Positions 30,107 through 39,516 of a stretch of DNA of 64,000 nt are shown in pieces. Under the pieces are notes generated by a model. That model was not told the DNA's origin. It searched no databases and was given only the letters and a program-made list of their open reading frames with translations. Origin of the DNA: Pseudomonas syringae CC1557 (GTDB lineage Bacteria > Pseudomonadota > Gammaproteobacteria > Pseudomonadales > Pseudomonadaceae). The translations under genes were made by a program, and so were the position numbers. How positions within the stretch are numbered: position 1 is the first letter of the stretch; each line of letters opens with the position of its first letter. Location: NCBI RefSeq assembly GCF_000452705.1, contig NZ_CP007014.1, positions 1,240,001 to 1,304,000 on the forward strand. Reading direction: 5' to 3'.

Positions 30107-30817
30107 TCAGCGGGCCGGTCCGAGAAAGGCCAGCCAGCGCCGTTCTGCCAGACGAAACAGTCCAACCAGAATAAAGGTCACGGTCAGGTACATGACGGCA
30201 GCGATGCCGAACGACTGGAAGGTCATGAAGGTTGCGGAGTTGGCGTCCCGAGCTACTTTGAGAATGTCCGGCACCGTGGCGGTGAACGCGACGGTGGTCG
30301 AATGCAGCATCAGGATCACTTCGTTGCTGTAATACGGCAGCGAGCGACGCAGCGCCGATGGCATGATCACGTAGGCGTAGAGCTTCCAGCCGTTCAGCCC
30401 ATAAGCCTTGGCGGCTTCGACTTCTCCATGGGCCATGCTGCGAATCGCACCGGCGAAGATTTCCGTGGTGTACGCGCACGTGTTCAGGGCGAAGGCCAGG
30501 ATTGTGCAGTTCATCGCATCACGAAAGAACGCATCCAGTACCGGTTGCTCACGCACCGCAGCGAGACTGTAAATGCCGGTGTAGCAGATCAGCAGCTGTA
30601 TATAGAGTGGCGTGCCGCGAAACAGGTAGGTGTAGAACTGCACCGGCCAGCGCACCCAACGATTGTTCGACACGCGAGCGATGGACAGCGGAATGGACAC
30701 GCAGAAACCGATGGCAATCGAGGCGCTGAGCAGCCACAGGGTCATGGCCAGACCGGTGATATTCACGCCGTCTGTATAAAGGAAGGGTTTCCAGTATTCC
30801 TGTAACAACTCGATCAT
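30107..30817 (-). CDS. aotM: Basic amino-acid ABC transporter permease, AotM/HisM-like
   Basis: A 236-residue inner-membrane permease of the HisMQ family with about five transmembrane segments. The EAA-like loop is EVEAAKAYGLNGWKLYAYVIMP. Its start overlaps the end of the first permease gene by 4 bases. It forms the heterodimeric channel with the next protein. Confidence 0.9.
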   Translation of the reverse strand: MIELLQEYWKPFLYTDGVNITGLAMTLWLLSASIAIGFCVSIPLSIARVSNNRWVRWPVQFYTYLFRGTPLYIQLLICYTGIYSLAAVREQPVLDAFFRDAMNCTILAFALNTCAYTTEIFAGAIRSMAHGEVEAAKAYGLNGWKLYAYVIMPSALRRSLPYYSNEVILMLHSTTVAFTATVPDILKVARDANSATFMTFQSFGIAAVMYLTVTFILVGLFRLAERRWLAFLGPAR

Positions 30818-31542
30818 CGCTGCGCCTCCCGACTGCCTGCGGCGTAATGCCGTTCAGCCCAGCGCAGGGCGAAGTTCGAGGCGCTGGTGATCAGCAGATA
30901 GATCAACGCCGCCAGCACCAGAAAGTAAAACAGCTGGTAGGTGCTTTTACCCGCGTCCTGCGAGGCCTTGACCAGATCGGCCAGGCCAATGATCGACACC
31001 AGCGCGGTGGCTTTGAGCAGGACTTGCCAGTTGTTGCCGATGCCCGGCAGGGCGTAACGCATCATTTGCGGGAACACCACATAGCGGAATCGCTGGCCAC
31101 GCTTCAAGCCGTACGCCGTCGCCGCTTCTACCTGGCCACGAGGCACGGACAGAATCGCGCCACGGAACGTCTCGGTGAAATAGGCCCCATAAATGAAGCC
31201 CAGAGTGATGACACCTGCGCCGAACGGGTTGATCTCGATGTATTCCCAGTCCATGGCATCGGTGAGCATGGTCAGCCAGGTTTGCAGGCTGTAGAAAATC
31301 AGCAGCATCAACACCAGATCCGGTACACCGCGGATCAGTGTTGTATAAATTTGTGCCGGTATGCGCAGCAGCGCTGAACTCGACAGTTTGGCAGTGGCCC
31401 CGATCAGCCCGAGCAGAATGCTCAGCGCGAGCGACAGTACAGCCAGTTTGACGGTCATCCAGGTGCCTTCCAGCAACAGCGGGCCAAAGCCCTTCAGGCT
31501 GAGCGCCGAGAGTCCCAGGTTTTGCAGGAGTGCATCGAACAT
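30814..31542 (-). CDS. aotQ: Basic amino-acid ABC transporter permease, AotQ/HisQ-like
   Basis: A 242-residue HisMQ-family permease. It has about five membrane segments and the cytoplasmic EAA loop QVEAATAYGLKRGQRFRYVVFP. The gene begins 80 bases after the binding-protein stop, across a hairpin that may limit read-through, and ends with a 4-base overlap with the second permease. Confidence 0.9.
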   Translation of the reverse strand: MFDALLQNLGLSALSLKGFGPLLLEGTWMTVKLAVLSLALSILLGLIGATAKLSSSALLRIPAQIYTTLIRGVPDLVLMLLIFYSLQTWLTMLTDAMDWEYIEINPFGAGVITLGFIYGAYFTETFRGAILSVPRGQVEAATAYGLKRGQRFRYVVFPQMMRYALPGIGNNWQVLLKATALVSIIGLADLVKASQDAGKSTYQLFYFLVLAALIYLLITSASNFALRWAERHYAAGSREAQR

Positions 31543-31569
31543 GGATAGGCCTTGCGTCTACAAACAGAA

Positions 31570-31614
31570 ACGCCCATCAACCGGGCGGCGAATCATCGCC
31601 GGAATCGATGGGCG
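31570..31614 (-). promoter_or_regulatory. Intergenic hairpin between binding-protein and permease genes
   Basis: CGCCCATC pairs with GATGGGCG, enclosing an inner GGCGA-TCAT-CGCC stem. Such hairpins after the binding-protein gene often protect its mRNA or attenuate transcription into the permease genes. The role here is inferred. Confidence 0.5.
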
Positions 31615-31622
31615 TCGGGGTG

Positions 31623-32405
31623 TTATTTGCCGCTGTACAGGTTCAGGTCACCGAAGTGCTTTTTCTGGATTTCGGCGTAGGTGCCGTCATCGTGCATCGC
31701 CTTGATGCCTTTATCCAGCAGCGCCTTCAGCTCTTTGTTGCCCTTGGCGATACCGATGGCTGTCTTAGCAGGCAGCAACTCGCTGTCGACCGGTTTGCTG
31801 ACTTCATAATCAGCACCGGCTGGCGACTTCAGAAAGCCCAGTTCGGCTTGCAGCATGTCCTGGATCGAGGCGTCCAGACGGCCGGACGTCAGGTCGGCGT
31901 ATACCTGATCCTGGTTGGCGTAGGCCTTGGTGGTCACGCCTGCCTTGTCCAGCACGGCTTTGGCGTAGGCTTCCTGAATGGTGCCCTGCTCATAGCCCAC
32001 GGTCTTGCCCTTCAGGCTGGCCGGGTCGGCAGTGAAGGCGGCGCCTTTCTTGAACACCAGCGAGGTCGGGCCGGAGAACAGTTCATTGGAGAAATCGATG
32101 ACTTTCTCGCGCGCCGGGGTCACGGTCATCGAGGAAATCACGCCATCGAATTTACGCGCCTTGAGGCCGGGAATCATGCCGTCGAAGTCGCTTTCGACCC
32201 ATTTGCAGGTGACTTTCAGCTCTTTGCAGATCGCATTGCCCAGATCGATATCGAAGCCGACCAGGCTGCCATCAGCGGCTTTGGATTCGAACGGCGCATA
32301 GGATGGGTCGACGCCAAAGCGCAGTTCTTTGTATTCCTTGGCCATGGTGTTACCGGCGGCGATGCACAGAGCCAGTGCAGAAAGAGTCAGCCATGCTTTT
32401 TTCAT
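31623..32405 (-). CDS. aotJ: Periplasmic basic amino-acid binding protein, AotJ/HisJ-like
   Basis: A 260-residue bacterial extracellular solute-binding protein family 3. The signal peptide MKKAWLTLSALALCIAAG ends before AKEYKELRFG. The Lys/Arg/Orn/His-binding protein pattern (VDPSYAPFESKA, GFDIDLGNAICKEL, SDFDGMIPGLKARKFD) is clear. It is the first gene of the transporter operon and feeds the two permeases through the periplasm. Confidence 0.93.
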   Translation of the reverse strand: MKKAWLTLSALALCIAAGNTMAKEYKELRFGVDPSYAPFESKAADGSLVGFDIDLGNAICKELKVTCKWVESDFDGMIPGLKARKFDGVISSMTVTPAREKVIDFSNELFSGPTSLVFKKGAAFTADPASLKGKTVGYEQGTIQEAYAKAVLDKAGVTTKAYANQDQVYADLTSGRLDASIQDMLQAELGFLKSPAGADYEVSKPVDSELLPAKTAIGIAKGNKELKALLDKGIKAMHDDGTYAEIQKKHFGDLNLYSGK

Positions 32406-32749
32406 TGTTCAGTCCTTAAAACCTTAAATGGGGCGTTGGGAACACGCGAGGCTTGCTACCGGCGAGTGCCAGACTGGCTAAGGTTAGCAATTTCCGAACC
32501 ATACGGATGAACGTGCGTTTGAAATGTAAGGCGTTGTCGCTATTTCGTATAAACCGCTGGCAATCTGCCTGCTCGGCGCGTTTAACGGACGGGTGTTGAC
32601 TGCCTGGCCTTAAGGCAGACGTCTGTTCTGGTGAGGCGGAACGGCAGAATAGTAACGAACGTGTGAAGTTTCCTACGAGCAGGCAAGTCGATTCATCTCA
32701 CAGTGTTTCAAAAAGGTGCGCGGAATTTGCTGTGCGCTTTTTTGGTGCT
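32406..32749. other. Intergenic region between the transporter operon and the DNA ligase gene
   Basis: A 344-base gap. The part next to the transporter operon (about 32420-32640) probably holds its promoter. A weak GCGC stem with A/T tails (32711-32743) may terminate the ligase transcript. No gene. Confidence 0.5.
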
Positions 32750-34453
32750 TCAGTTGAGCAGGTCTTGTAACGTCACCAGACTGTCCGCTTCCGCAACCGG
32801 CTTGTCCTGACGCCAGCGCAGCATGCGCGGGAAGCGCACGGCAATGCCGCTTTTGTGGCGTTTGGACAGCGCGATGCCTTCAAAACCCAGTTCAAATACC
32901 AGCGTCGGCGTCACGCTGCTCACCGGTCCGAATTTTTCGACGGTGGTCTTGCGAACGATAGCGTCGACTTTGCGCATCTCTTCGTCGGTCAGCCCCGAGT
33001 AGGCCTTGGCGAATGGCACCAGTGTGCGCTCGCTTGCTTCCGGCGGGCCGTCCCAGACGGCAAAGGTGTAATCGCTATAAAGGCTGGCACGTCGCCCATG
33101 ACCGCGTTGCGCATAGATCAGCACGGCATCGACACTGAACGGGTCGATCTTCCATTTCCACCACACGCCCATGTCCTTGGTGCGCCCGACGCCATATAAG
33201 GAGTCGCGGGCCTTGAGCATCATGCCCTCGACACCCAGGCTGCGAGAGGCTTCGCGCTGGGTGGCCAAGTCCAGCCAGTCCTTGCCCTTGAGCACCGGGG
33301 AGGGCATCAGCACCTCGCTCTGGCAGCTTTCGATCAGGCCTTCCAGTTGGGTGCGACGCTCGTGTTGCGGTCGGCTGCGCCAGTCATCGCCCTGCCACTC
33401 CAGCAGGTCATAGGCCAGCACCACCACAGGTACGTCGGTCAGGATTTTTTTGCCCAGGGTTTTGCGGCCAATGCGTTGTTGCAGCAGGGCGAACGGTTGC
33501 ACCGACGGCGCAGCCTGTGGCGCGTCGCTGTTCAAGGCGAACTCTGCGTCGCTGTCAGGGCTTGCCTCGGGTGCTTTCCAGACCACGATTTCGCCGTCGA
33601 TAACGGTGCCGTCCGGCAGGCATTTCACCAGGCTGTGCAGTTCCGGAAAACGGTCAGTCACCAGTTCCTCACCCCGCGACCAGATCCACAACCTGCCGTC
33701 ACGTTTGACTAACTGCGCACGAATGCCATCCCACTTCCATTCCACCTGCCAGTTTTCGGCAGCGCCCAGCAGCGTTTCGAACTGGTCGACGGGCTGTTGC
33801 AAGGAATGCGCAAGAAAGAACGGGTAGGGCTGGCCGCCACGTTGCGCGTGCTCGTCTTCCGATTCAGGCGCGATCAGCTTCAGATAACGCTCTGCGCTGG
33901 GCCGATGCGACAGGTCGGTATAGCCGACCAGCCGTTGGGCGACACGCTTGCTGTCGATGTCGGCCAGCGCTGCCAGGGCACGGGTAACCAGCAGTTTGGA
34001 TACGCCAACGCGGAAGCTTCCGGTGATCAACTTGATACAGACCATCAGGCTGCTGCGGTCCAGTTGCGACCAGAACAGCGGCAGACGCTCGGCCAGTTCT
34101 TCAGGTGGCAGGCCGCGCAGTGGCAACAGCTTGTCTTCCATCCAGGTGGCCAGGCCTTCGTCGTTGCTGTGATCTGCCTGAGGCAGTAACAGCGAGAGCG
34201 TTTCGGCGAGGTCGCCGACCGCCTGATAGCTTTCTTCGAACAGCCACTCCGGCAGGCTGGCCAGTGTCATGGCCTGCTCGCGCAGGACGCGGGTGGGGAC
34301 CAGTTGGCGTGGACGGCCACCCGACAGAAAGTACACTGCCCACGCTGCATCTTCCGGCGCGGCGTTCTCGAAGTAGTCGCGCATGGCGGCCAGTTTGGCG
34401 TTGCTGGAGGTGGTGGCATCCAGTTGCGCGTACAGCTCGGCGAAGGCTTTCAT
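32750..34453 (-). CDS. ATP-dependent DNA ligase, repair-associated
   Basis: A 567-residue ATP-dependent DNA ligase. The nucleotidyltransferase motif I is EWKWDGIRAQL (AMP-accepting Lys in KWDG, about residue 238). Motif III ELHSL and motif IV DGEIVVWK follow, and motif V is in KWKIDPF. An N-terminal DNA-binding domain covers the first 200 residues. It overlaps the exonuclease gene by 4 bases. This is one half of the split repair operon. Confidence 0.93.
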   Translation of the reverse strand: MKAFAELYAQLDATTSSNAKLAAMRDYFENAAPEDAAWAVYFLSGGRPRQLVPTRVLREQAMTLASLPEWLFEESYQAVGDLAETLSLLLPQADHSNDEGLATWMEDKLLPLRGLPPEELAERLPLFWSQLDRSSLMVCIKLITGSFRVGVSKLLVTRALAALADIDSKRVAQRLVGYTDLSHRPSAERYLKLIAPESEDEHAQRGGQPYPFFLAHSLQQPVDQFETLLGAAENWQVEWKWDGIRAQLVKRDGRLWIWSRGEELVTDRFPELHSLVKCLPDGTVIDGEIVVWKAPEASPDSDAEFALNSDAPQAAPSVQPFALLQQRIGRKTLGKKILTDVPVVVLAYDLLEWQGDDWRSRPQHERRTQLEGLIESCQSEVLMPSPVLKGKDWLDLATQREASRSLGVEGMMLKARDSLYGVGRTKDMGVWWKWKIDPFSVDAVLIYAQRGHGRRASLYSDYTFAVWDGPPEASERTLVPFAKAYSGLTDEEMRKVDAIVRKTTVEKFGPVSSVTPTLVFELGFEGIALSKRHKSGIAVRFPRMLRWRQDKPVAEADSLVTLQDLLN

Positions 34454-35496
34454 GGCTGCGCCTCGCTGGCACTCGCTGTTTCAGGTTCAGCGGTGGCCGG
34501 GTTGCTGTCCTCTTCATCGCCGTATTCGGTACTGAAGCCCTGCGCGTCCAGCCCCAGTTCGCACAGATAGCGCACCAGTATGCCGACCGAGCCATGGGTG
34601 ACCATGACGCGCTCGGCGCCGGTCTGCTCGATGGCCCATAACAGGCCTGGCCAGTCGGCATGATCGGAAAGTACGAAGCCGCGATCCACACCGCGCCGCC
34701 GCCGTGTGCCGCGCAACATCATCCAGCCGCTGGCAAACGCATCGCTGTATTCGCCAAAGCGCTTCATCCAGCTGCTGCCACCGGCCGAGGGCGGGGCGAG
34801 GATCAGTGCCTGACGCAGGGCCGGGTCAGTTTTCTTGAAGTCGCCCGCGTAGTGGGTTTCCGGGATGCGGATACCACCTTCGCGATAGACACGGTTCAAG
34901 GGCTCGACTGCGCCATGGACCAGAATCGGCCCGATCTGCGAGTCGATCCCGTGCAGAATGCGTTGCGCCTTGCCGAAGGAATAGGCAAACAGCACGCTGG
35001 CCTTGCCCTGCGCAGCATTGCCGCGCCACCACTGGTTGATGCCTTCGAAAATCTGCGATTGCGGTGCCCAGCGATAGATCGGCAGGCCGAAGGTCGATTC
35101 GGTGATAAACGTGTGGCAGCGCACCGGTTCGAATGGCGCACAGGTGCCGTCCGGTTCGACTTTGTAGTCTCCGGAAGCCACCCAGACTTCGCCCTGGTAT
35201 TCCAGCCGCACTTGCGCTGAACCCAGTACATGCCCGGCTGGGTGCAGACTCAGCTTCACGCCATGATGGGTAATGGTTTCGCCATATTCCAGGGTTTGCA
35301 GATTGATGTCCTGCCCCAGACGCGAGCGCAGAATGCCTTCGCCACTGGCGGTTGACAGGTAATGCTGATTGCCGGTGCGGGCGTGATCGCCATGCGCATG
35401 AGTGATGACCGCCCGCTCCACCGAGCGCCACGGATCAATATAAAAATCCCCGGGCGGGCAATACAATCCTTCAGGACGAGCAACGACAAGATCCAT
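34450..35496 (-). CDS. Ligase-associated DNA exonuclease, beta-CASP/metallo-beta-lactamase type
   Basis: A 348-residue metallo-beta-lactamase-fold protein. The zinc motif HAHGDHA is at about residues 34-40; a later Asp-His pair is in LSDHADWPGL. The family is named for its gene linkage to an ATP-dependent ligase and is homologous to mRNA 3'-end processing factors. The stop codon overlaps the ligase start. It is the first gene of this half-operon. The upstream region contains the large palindrome at 35689-35769. Confidence 0.9.
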   Translation of the reverse strand: MDLVVARPEGLYCPPGDFYIDPWRSVERAVITHAHGDHARTGNQHYLSTASGEGILRSRLGQDINLQTLEYGETITHHGVKLSLHPAGHVLGSAQVRLEYQGEVWVASGDYKVEPDGTCAPFEPVRCHTFITESTFGLPIYRWAPQSQIFEGINQWWRGNAAQGKASVLFAYSFGKAQRILHGIDSQIGPILVHGAVEPLNRVYREGGIRIPETHYAGDFKKTDPALRQALILAPPSAGGSSWMKRFGEYSDAFASGWMMLRGTRRRRGVDRGFVLSDHADWPGLLWAIEQTGAERVMVTHGSVGILVRYLCELGLDAQGFSTEYGDEEDSNPATAEPETASASEAQP

Positions 35497-35911
35497 GGTG
35501 CAACCGTATGGATGGGCTTGTTAGCTATGAGCCGAGGCGGGGCGGGAAGTTCGGGGAGTTTGCGTGAGCACTGCTGAGGTGAGTCGCGATAGGTGTCTTG
35601 GAGAACGCGATCGTGCATAAAAGCGCTTTTTTATCGCGATGGCACTGACGACGCAGAGTGCGACGTAAGTGACGGCTGAGCCCTGGCGCTGATCCGGGGG
35701 TAGCCTGGCAGGACGCCAGGCTAGCCGCACCGGGCCATGGATGGCCCGTTGCGGCGACCCCCGGATCAGGGTCAGGGCGAAGGAACCCGACGAAGTCGGG
35801 CCGGAAACGGAGCCGGGACTTTGCCTACTTTGGTCCCTCAAAGTAGGGCGCCGTAAGGGCGCAAAGGTGACCTGAGCCTGAGGCAAATATCACTGACATC
35901 GCAGAACAGTA
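35497..35911. other. Intergenic region with structured palindrome
   Basis: A 415-base gap between two minus-strand genes. It contains the three-way palindrome (35689-35769) and following conserved-looking GC-rich text with CGAAGTCG and TACTTTGGTCCCTCAAAGTA inverted repeats. A minus-strand open frame here (35521-35886) is likely a by-product of this repeat. Confidence 0.6.
35689..35769. repeat. Three-way-junction palindrome
   Basis: The outer stem CTGATCCGGGGGT/ACCCCCGGATCAG is a perfect 13-bp inverted repeat (35689-35701 with 35757-35769). Inside it, one hairpin is AGCCTGGC-AGGAC-GCCAGGCT (35702-35722). A second is GCCGCA and CGGGCCA around TGGA, pairing with TGGCCCG and TGCGGC (35724-35755). 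Together they can form a cruciform with two arms. It is likely a dispersed intergenic element of Pseudomonas. Confidence 0.7.
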
Positions 35912-38392
35912 TTACTTGCCCGGCGTCAGCGTCAGACGTTGTTTGCCGTAGCCTTTTTCGTAGTTCTGCTGTTGCACCGGGATCGACGTGTATTGCGCTT
36001 TCTGCCATGCCTCGATGCTGTTGGCGTAATACGGGCTGGCCGGGTTGCCGGACTGGCCGGTGCTGATCATGCCGGTCATGGGTTCAACCAGGCTGAAGTC
36101 TACGATCATGCGCAGGCCGGGCGCCATACGTGCGTCGAAGCCTTTGCCCCACTCAAAGCCCGATACGTTCAGCGTGGTGTGATCGCCTCCGGCAGGTGTA
36201 GCGCTGCGGTTGAAGTCGCCACCACCCAGTTGCCTGGCCAACGGATTGGCCGAGACCCAGTTGTCGCGATGCAGTTTGCCCCACTGCCAGGCTTTGTGAT
36301 CGCTGCCCAGCAGGCTGTCGCCGCTGGTGATCGCGGCCGCCAGGCTGCGCGCCAGAATGGCTGGCTTGTCTTCTTTCTGCGGCGTTTTGATGTCATCCCA
36401 GTAAGGGCTGTCATCACGGCCCAGCAGGTGGTCGGCCTGCGGCGAATACGATGAGCTGGCGTTGGCCACCAGTGCCTGCCAGGCTAGGCTGGTTTCCGGG
36501 CCCAGTTCATCGAGGAAAATCTGTTTGGCGCTTTCCTGCAAGAACAGCTCATAAAGAGCGGCGTCAGCCGAACCGGCACTGAGCTTGCCATCGAACGCCA
36601 TCAGGCGAGTGAATGCCTCGCGGGCCTTGTTGCGATCGGCTTCCGGCAATGCATCAATAGCCTGCTTGAGCGGCTTGCTCATGCCCGGCGCCTGGAACAT
36701 GGTCTTGAGTTTGGCCGCAAACGTCGTGGTCTGGTCGTACTGCATGGCGATAGTGCTGCGCAGGTCCTGCTTGCCGCCATTGGCCAGCTCGGCAATTCGC
36801 TCGGCACGCTCCGGGTAGCCCCACGAATTGGAAAGCTGCATACCGTAGCCTTTCGGAATCGTGCGCTGGTTAGCTGCTGCGAGCCAGCCCTGACGCGGGT
36901 CCTGATCGTAGGGATGGAGCATCGAGTCGGCAAAACCGTCCCAGTCATACTTGCCTTCCCAGCCCGGCGAAGGCAGCAGGCCCTGGCCTTCACGGCGGTT
37001 GGGGAAGCGACCGGTCACCTGCCAGCCAATGTTCGACGCATCGGCGAACACCATGTTCAGGGTGATCGCACGAATCTCGCGGCTGGTATCGAACGCTTTT
37101 TCGACGTTGGGCGCGCGCGACAGGTCGAAAAATGCATCCAGGCTCTTGTCGTCCTTGAAGCTCGGCACTTGCAGCGCCAGGCTCAACCCGTTGCCGGGCG
37201 GCGTCGCGCTGGCATTGAGCAGCGCGCCATGACGGGTTTCGTACACGGTTTCGCGAAGCGGACTGCCGCCTTTGACCAGAAAGGTTTCCTGATGCGCGGT
37301 CGCAGGCACCCATTTGCCGTCAGCCATATAAGACACACGGTTGCCTTCGCGCTTGATCTTCTCCAGGAACAGGTCCTGGTTGTCGCCTTTGACGTTGCTC
37401 ATGCTCCACGCCAGCTTGCCGTTGAAACCACTCAGGACCAGTGGCAGGCCGGCGATGGATACACCAGACACCTGATATTTCGGTGCGCGGATCTGCACAA
37501 AGCTCCAGGCCGAATTGAGGCCGGCCGGCAACTGCATGTCGCTGGCCAACAGGCTCTTGCCGTTGCGGCTGCGTTGCGGCGCGATGGCCCAGTTGCTGGA
37601 GGCGGCGACACCGAGCATGTTCAGGTCCGAGAGCTGCAAGGCGACCCTGTTCAGGTCATTCAGGCCGGTCACCTGATTGTTCAGATTCAGGCCTTTGAGC
37701 TTGTCGGCTTCGGCGAACGGCAGCTCTTCGTCAGGGTAGGTCGGCAGCAGCCAGGCGAGCTTGTCAGCCCCGACTTTCTGCGCCAGTACCAGCGATGACA
37801 GTTCTTCTTGCAGATTCACCGACAGGCTGAAGTTGAGCAGGCTGAAAATCAGCGCCGAGTCCTCCGGCTTCCAGTATTCAGGCTTGTAACCGGAGTTGGC
37901 GATGTCGGCTGGCAGCTTGTCGCGGTAGCGAAACAGGTAAGCATTGACGCCACGTGCGTAGACATCGAAGAAGCGTTTGAGGCGAGGCGAAGCTGCGTTG
38001 TACAAGTCACTGGCGTTCTGCTTGAGGTTGACCGAGCGCATCAGGCGGTCGACTTCCAACGCATCAGCCCCGGCCATTTCCGACAGACGGCCCTGCGCCA
38101 GCAGGCGCATGCCGAGCATCTGGCTCAGGCGATCACCTGCGTGCACATAACCCAACGTAAACAGCGCGTCATGGTAACTGCTGCTTTCAATCAGCGGCAT
38201 GCCCATGGTGTTGCGCCGTACCGAGACATTCTGTGCCAGCCCTTTGACCGGAAAGGTCCCGGAAACAGGCAGCACGGTATCGGGATCGCTGCTGCCCAAC
38301 TGGCAGCCGGCAAGGCTCAGGAAACTCGCCGCAGCGGCGGCAGCGCCGAATCGGGGGAGAAAATGAAGAAGGGCTGGCGAGGCCATGGGCAA
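35912..38392 (-). CDS. Penicillin acylase-family lipoprotein, possible acyl-homoserine-lactone acylase
   Basis: An 826-residue Ntn-hydrolase precursor. The N-terminus has a lipoprotein signal with LAGC lipobox (Cys 30). The alpha domain is followed by the expected autocleavage site: the Ser in ASSNWAI near residues 265-266 would become the N-terminal nucleophile of the beta chain. Related Pseudomonas enzymes (PvdQ, QuiP, HacB) degrade long-chain N-acyl-homoserine lactones or cleave siderophore precursors. The substrate here is unknown. The lipobox is unusual for these periplasmic acylases. It lies alone between the repair operon and a GST. Confidence 0.85.
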   Translation of the reverse strand: MPMASPALLHFLPRFGAAAAAASFLSLAGCQLGSSDPDTVLPVSGTFPVKGLAQNVSVRRNTMGMPLIESSSYHDALFTLGYVHAGDRLSQMLGMRLLAQGRLSEMAGADALEVDRLMRSVNLKQNASDLYNAASPRLKRFFDVYARGVNAYLFRYRDKLPADIANSGYKPEYWKPEDSALIFSLLNFSLSVNLQEELSSLVLAQKVGADKLAWLLPTYPDEELPFAEADKLKGLNLNNQVTGLNDLNRVALQLSDLNMLGVAASSNWAIAPQRSRNGKSLLASDMQLPAGLNSAWSFVQIRAPKYQVSGVSIAGLPLVLSGFNGKLAWSMSNVKGDNQDLFLEKIKREGNRVSYMADGKWVPATAHQETFLVKGGSPLRETVYETRHGALLNASATPPGNGLSLALQVPSFKDDKSLDAFFDLSRAPNVEKAFDTSREIRAITLNMVFADASNIGWQVTGRFPNRREGQGLLPSPGWEGKYDWDGFADSMLHPYDQDPRQGWLAAANQRTIPKGYGMQLSNSWGYPERAERIAELANGGKQDLRSTIAMQYDQTTTFAAKLKTMFQAPGMSKPLKQAIDALPEADRNKAREAFTRLMAFDGKLSAGSADAALYELFLQESAKQIFLDELGPETSLAWQALVANASSSYSPQADHLLGRDDSPYWDDIKTPQKEDKPAILARSLAAAITSGDSLLGSDHKAWQWGKLHRDNWVSANPLARQLGGGDFNRSATPAGGDHTTLNVSGFEWGKGFDARMAPGLRMIVDFSLVEPMTGMISTGQSGNPASPYYANSIEAWQKAQYTSIPVQQQNYEKGYGKQRLTLTPGK

Positions 38393-38556
38393 GCTCCTGG
38401 AGGGGTAACGTACAAAAGCCGCTACGTTAGAGAGCCGTCAGGCAGCACGCAAGCGGCAAGGACCAGTTTATTTCAGGATTTTTCACAAGTAGGCCAGACA
38501 CCCCTGCATGCCAATGCTGAGCACTGGCAAGAGAGGCGGCATTACCGCGCAGCGGC

Positions 38557-39201
38557 TCAAGCCTTCGGCGGATTGATCTTGTCAGCCAGCGCATACGCAC
38601 GTTTAGTCGCGTCGCGGCTGGCGATGCTGTCGAACCAGCGCTTGAGGTGGGGGAAGTCGTTCAGGTCCTGCTGCTGATAGGTGTGTGGCACGATCCACGG
38701 ATAGATCGCCATGTCGGCGATGCTGTATTCATTGCCCGCGACGAATTCACGATCCGCCAGGCGCTTGTTCAGCACGCCGTACAAACGCGCCGTTTCATTG
38801 ACGTAGCGCTCGATGGCATAAGGAATCTTTTCTTTGGCGAATCGGTTGAAGTGATGGTTCTGACCCGCCATCGGCCCCAGGCCGCCCATCTGCCAGAACA
38901 GCCATTGCGACACTTCCTGACGCCCGCGCAGATCCTGCGGGATGAACCGGCCGGTCTTTTCCGCCAGATACAGCAGGATAGCGCCTGACTCGAACAGGCT
39001 CAGAGGTGCGCCGCCATCGGCCGGCTGGTGATCGACAATGGCCGGAATGCGGTTGTTGGGGGATATCTTCAGGAATTCGGGTTTGAACTGATCATTGTTG
39101 CCAATGTTGACCGGAAAGATCGTGTACGGCAGGCCGCTTTCTTCCAGAAACAGGGTGATTTTGTGGCCGTTGGGCGTGGTCCAGTAGTGAAGGTCGATCA
39201 T
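38557..39201 (-). CDS. yfcG: Glutathione S-transferase, YfcG/nu-class-like
   Basis: A 214-residue protein with the typical YfcG pattern (TTPNGHKITLFLEE, SPNNRIPAIVDH, SLFESGAILLYLAEKTG, LFWQMGGLGPMAGQNHH). The glutathione-binding thioredoxin fold covers the first 85 residues and the helical domain the rest. Nu-class enzymes show disulfide reductase activity with glutathione. Start at ATG 39201, preceded by GGAG, is preferred over an upstream ATG at 39213. A terminator separates it from the SEC-C gene upstream. Confidence 0.93.
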   Translation of the reverse strand: MIDLHYWTTPNGHKITLFLEESGLPYTIFPVNIGNNDQFKPEFLKISPNNRIPAIVDHQPADGGAPLSLFESGAILLYLAEKTGRFIPQDLRGRQEVSQWLFWQMGGLGPMAGQNHHFNRFAKEKIPYAIERYVNETARLYGVLNKRLADREFVAGNEYSIADMAIYPWIVPHTYQQQDLNDFPHLKRWFDSIASRDATKRAYALADKINPPKA

Positions 39202-39268
39202 TGGGCGCTCCATGTGGGTGATCGCAAGCCACTGTTTTACGCTTCCTTGAGCAGCCCGTACAAATGAA

Positions 39269-39291
39269 AACGGCCTGCAAGGCAGGCCGTT
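39269..39291 (-). terminator. Terminator downstream of the SEC-C gene
   Basis: AACGGCCTGC pairs perfectly with GCAGGCCGTT around a 3-base loop. The minus strand continues with T-rich sequence. Confidence 0.75.
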
Positions 39292-39309
39292 GGCAGAACG
39301 CTCAGCGCA

Positions 39310-39516
39310 TCACGCGCCGTGGCATTTCTTGAATTTCTTGTCGCTGCCGCATGGGCAGGGATCGTTGCGACCCACGTCCTTCAGGGTATTGCGCACCGGC
39401 TCCTGGTGGGCGTGACCGCAGTTCGGACCGTGGACATGGCCGTGCTGGTGGTCATGATGATCATGGTCGTGATCGTGGTTGCAATCGGGGCCATGAACAT
39501 GGGCTTGCTGGTTCAT
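39310..39516 (-). CDS. Histidine-rich SEC-C motif protein
   Basis: A 68-residue protein. Fourteen His residues occur, most of them in the first 36 residues, in two copies of HVHGP(D/N)C(N/G)H separated by [13 protein letters not shown]. The C-terminal SEC-C zinc finger is [18 protein letters not shown]. The His tract suggests binding of Zn, Ni or Co. The ATG at 39516 was chosen since the codons upstream have no similarity. It is divergent from the PrtR-like repressor. Function unknown. Confidence 0.8.
   Translation of the reverse strand: MNQQAHVHGPDCNHDHDHDHHDHQHGHVHGPNCGHAHQEPVRNTLKDVGRNDPCPCGSDKKFKKCHGA

Noticed and set aside
35521-35886. 121-codon minus-strand open frame over the 35.7 kb palindrome
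   Set aside because: Its sequence is a by-product of the repeat and the flanking gap. It has no ribosome site, and the structured DNA explains the interval better.
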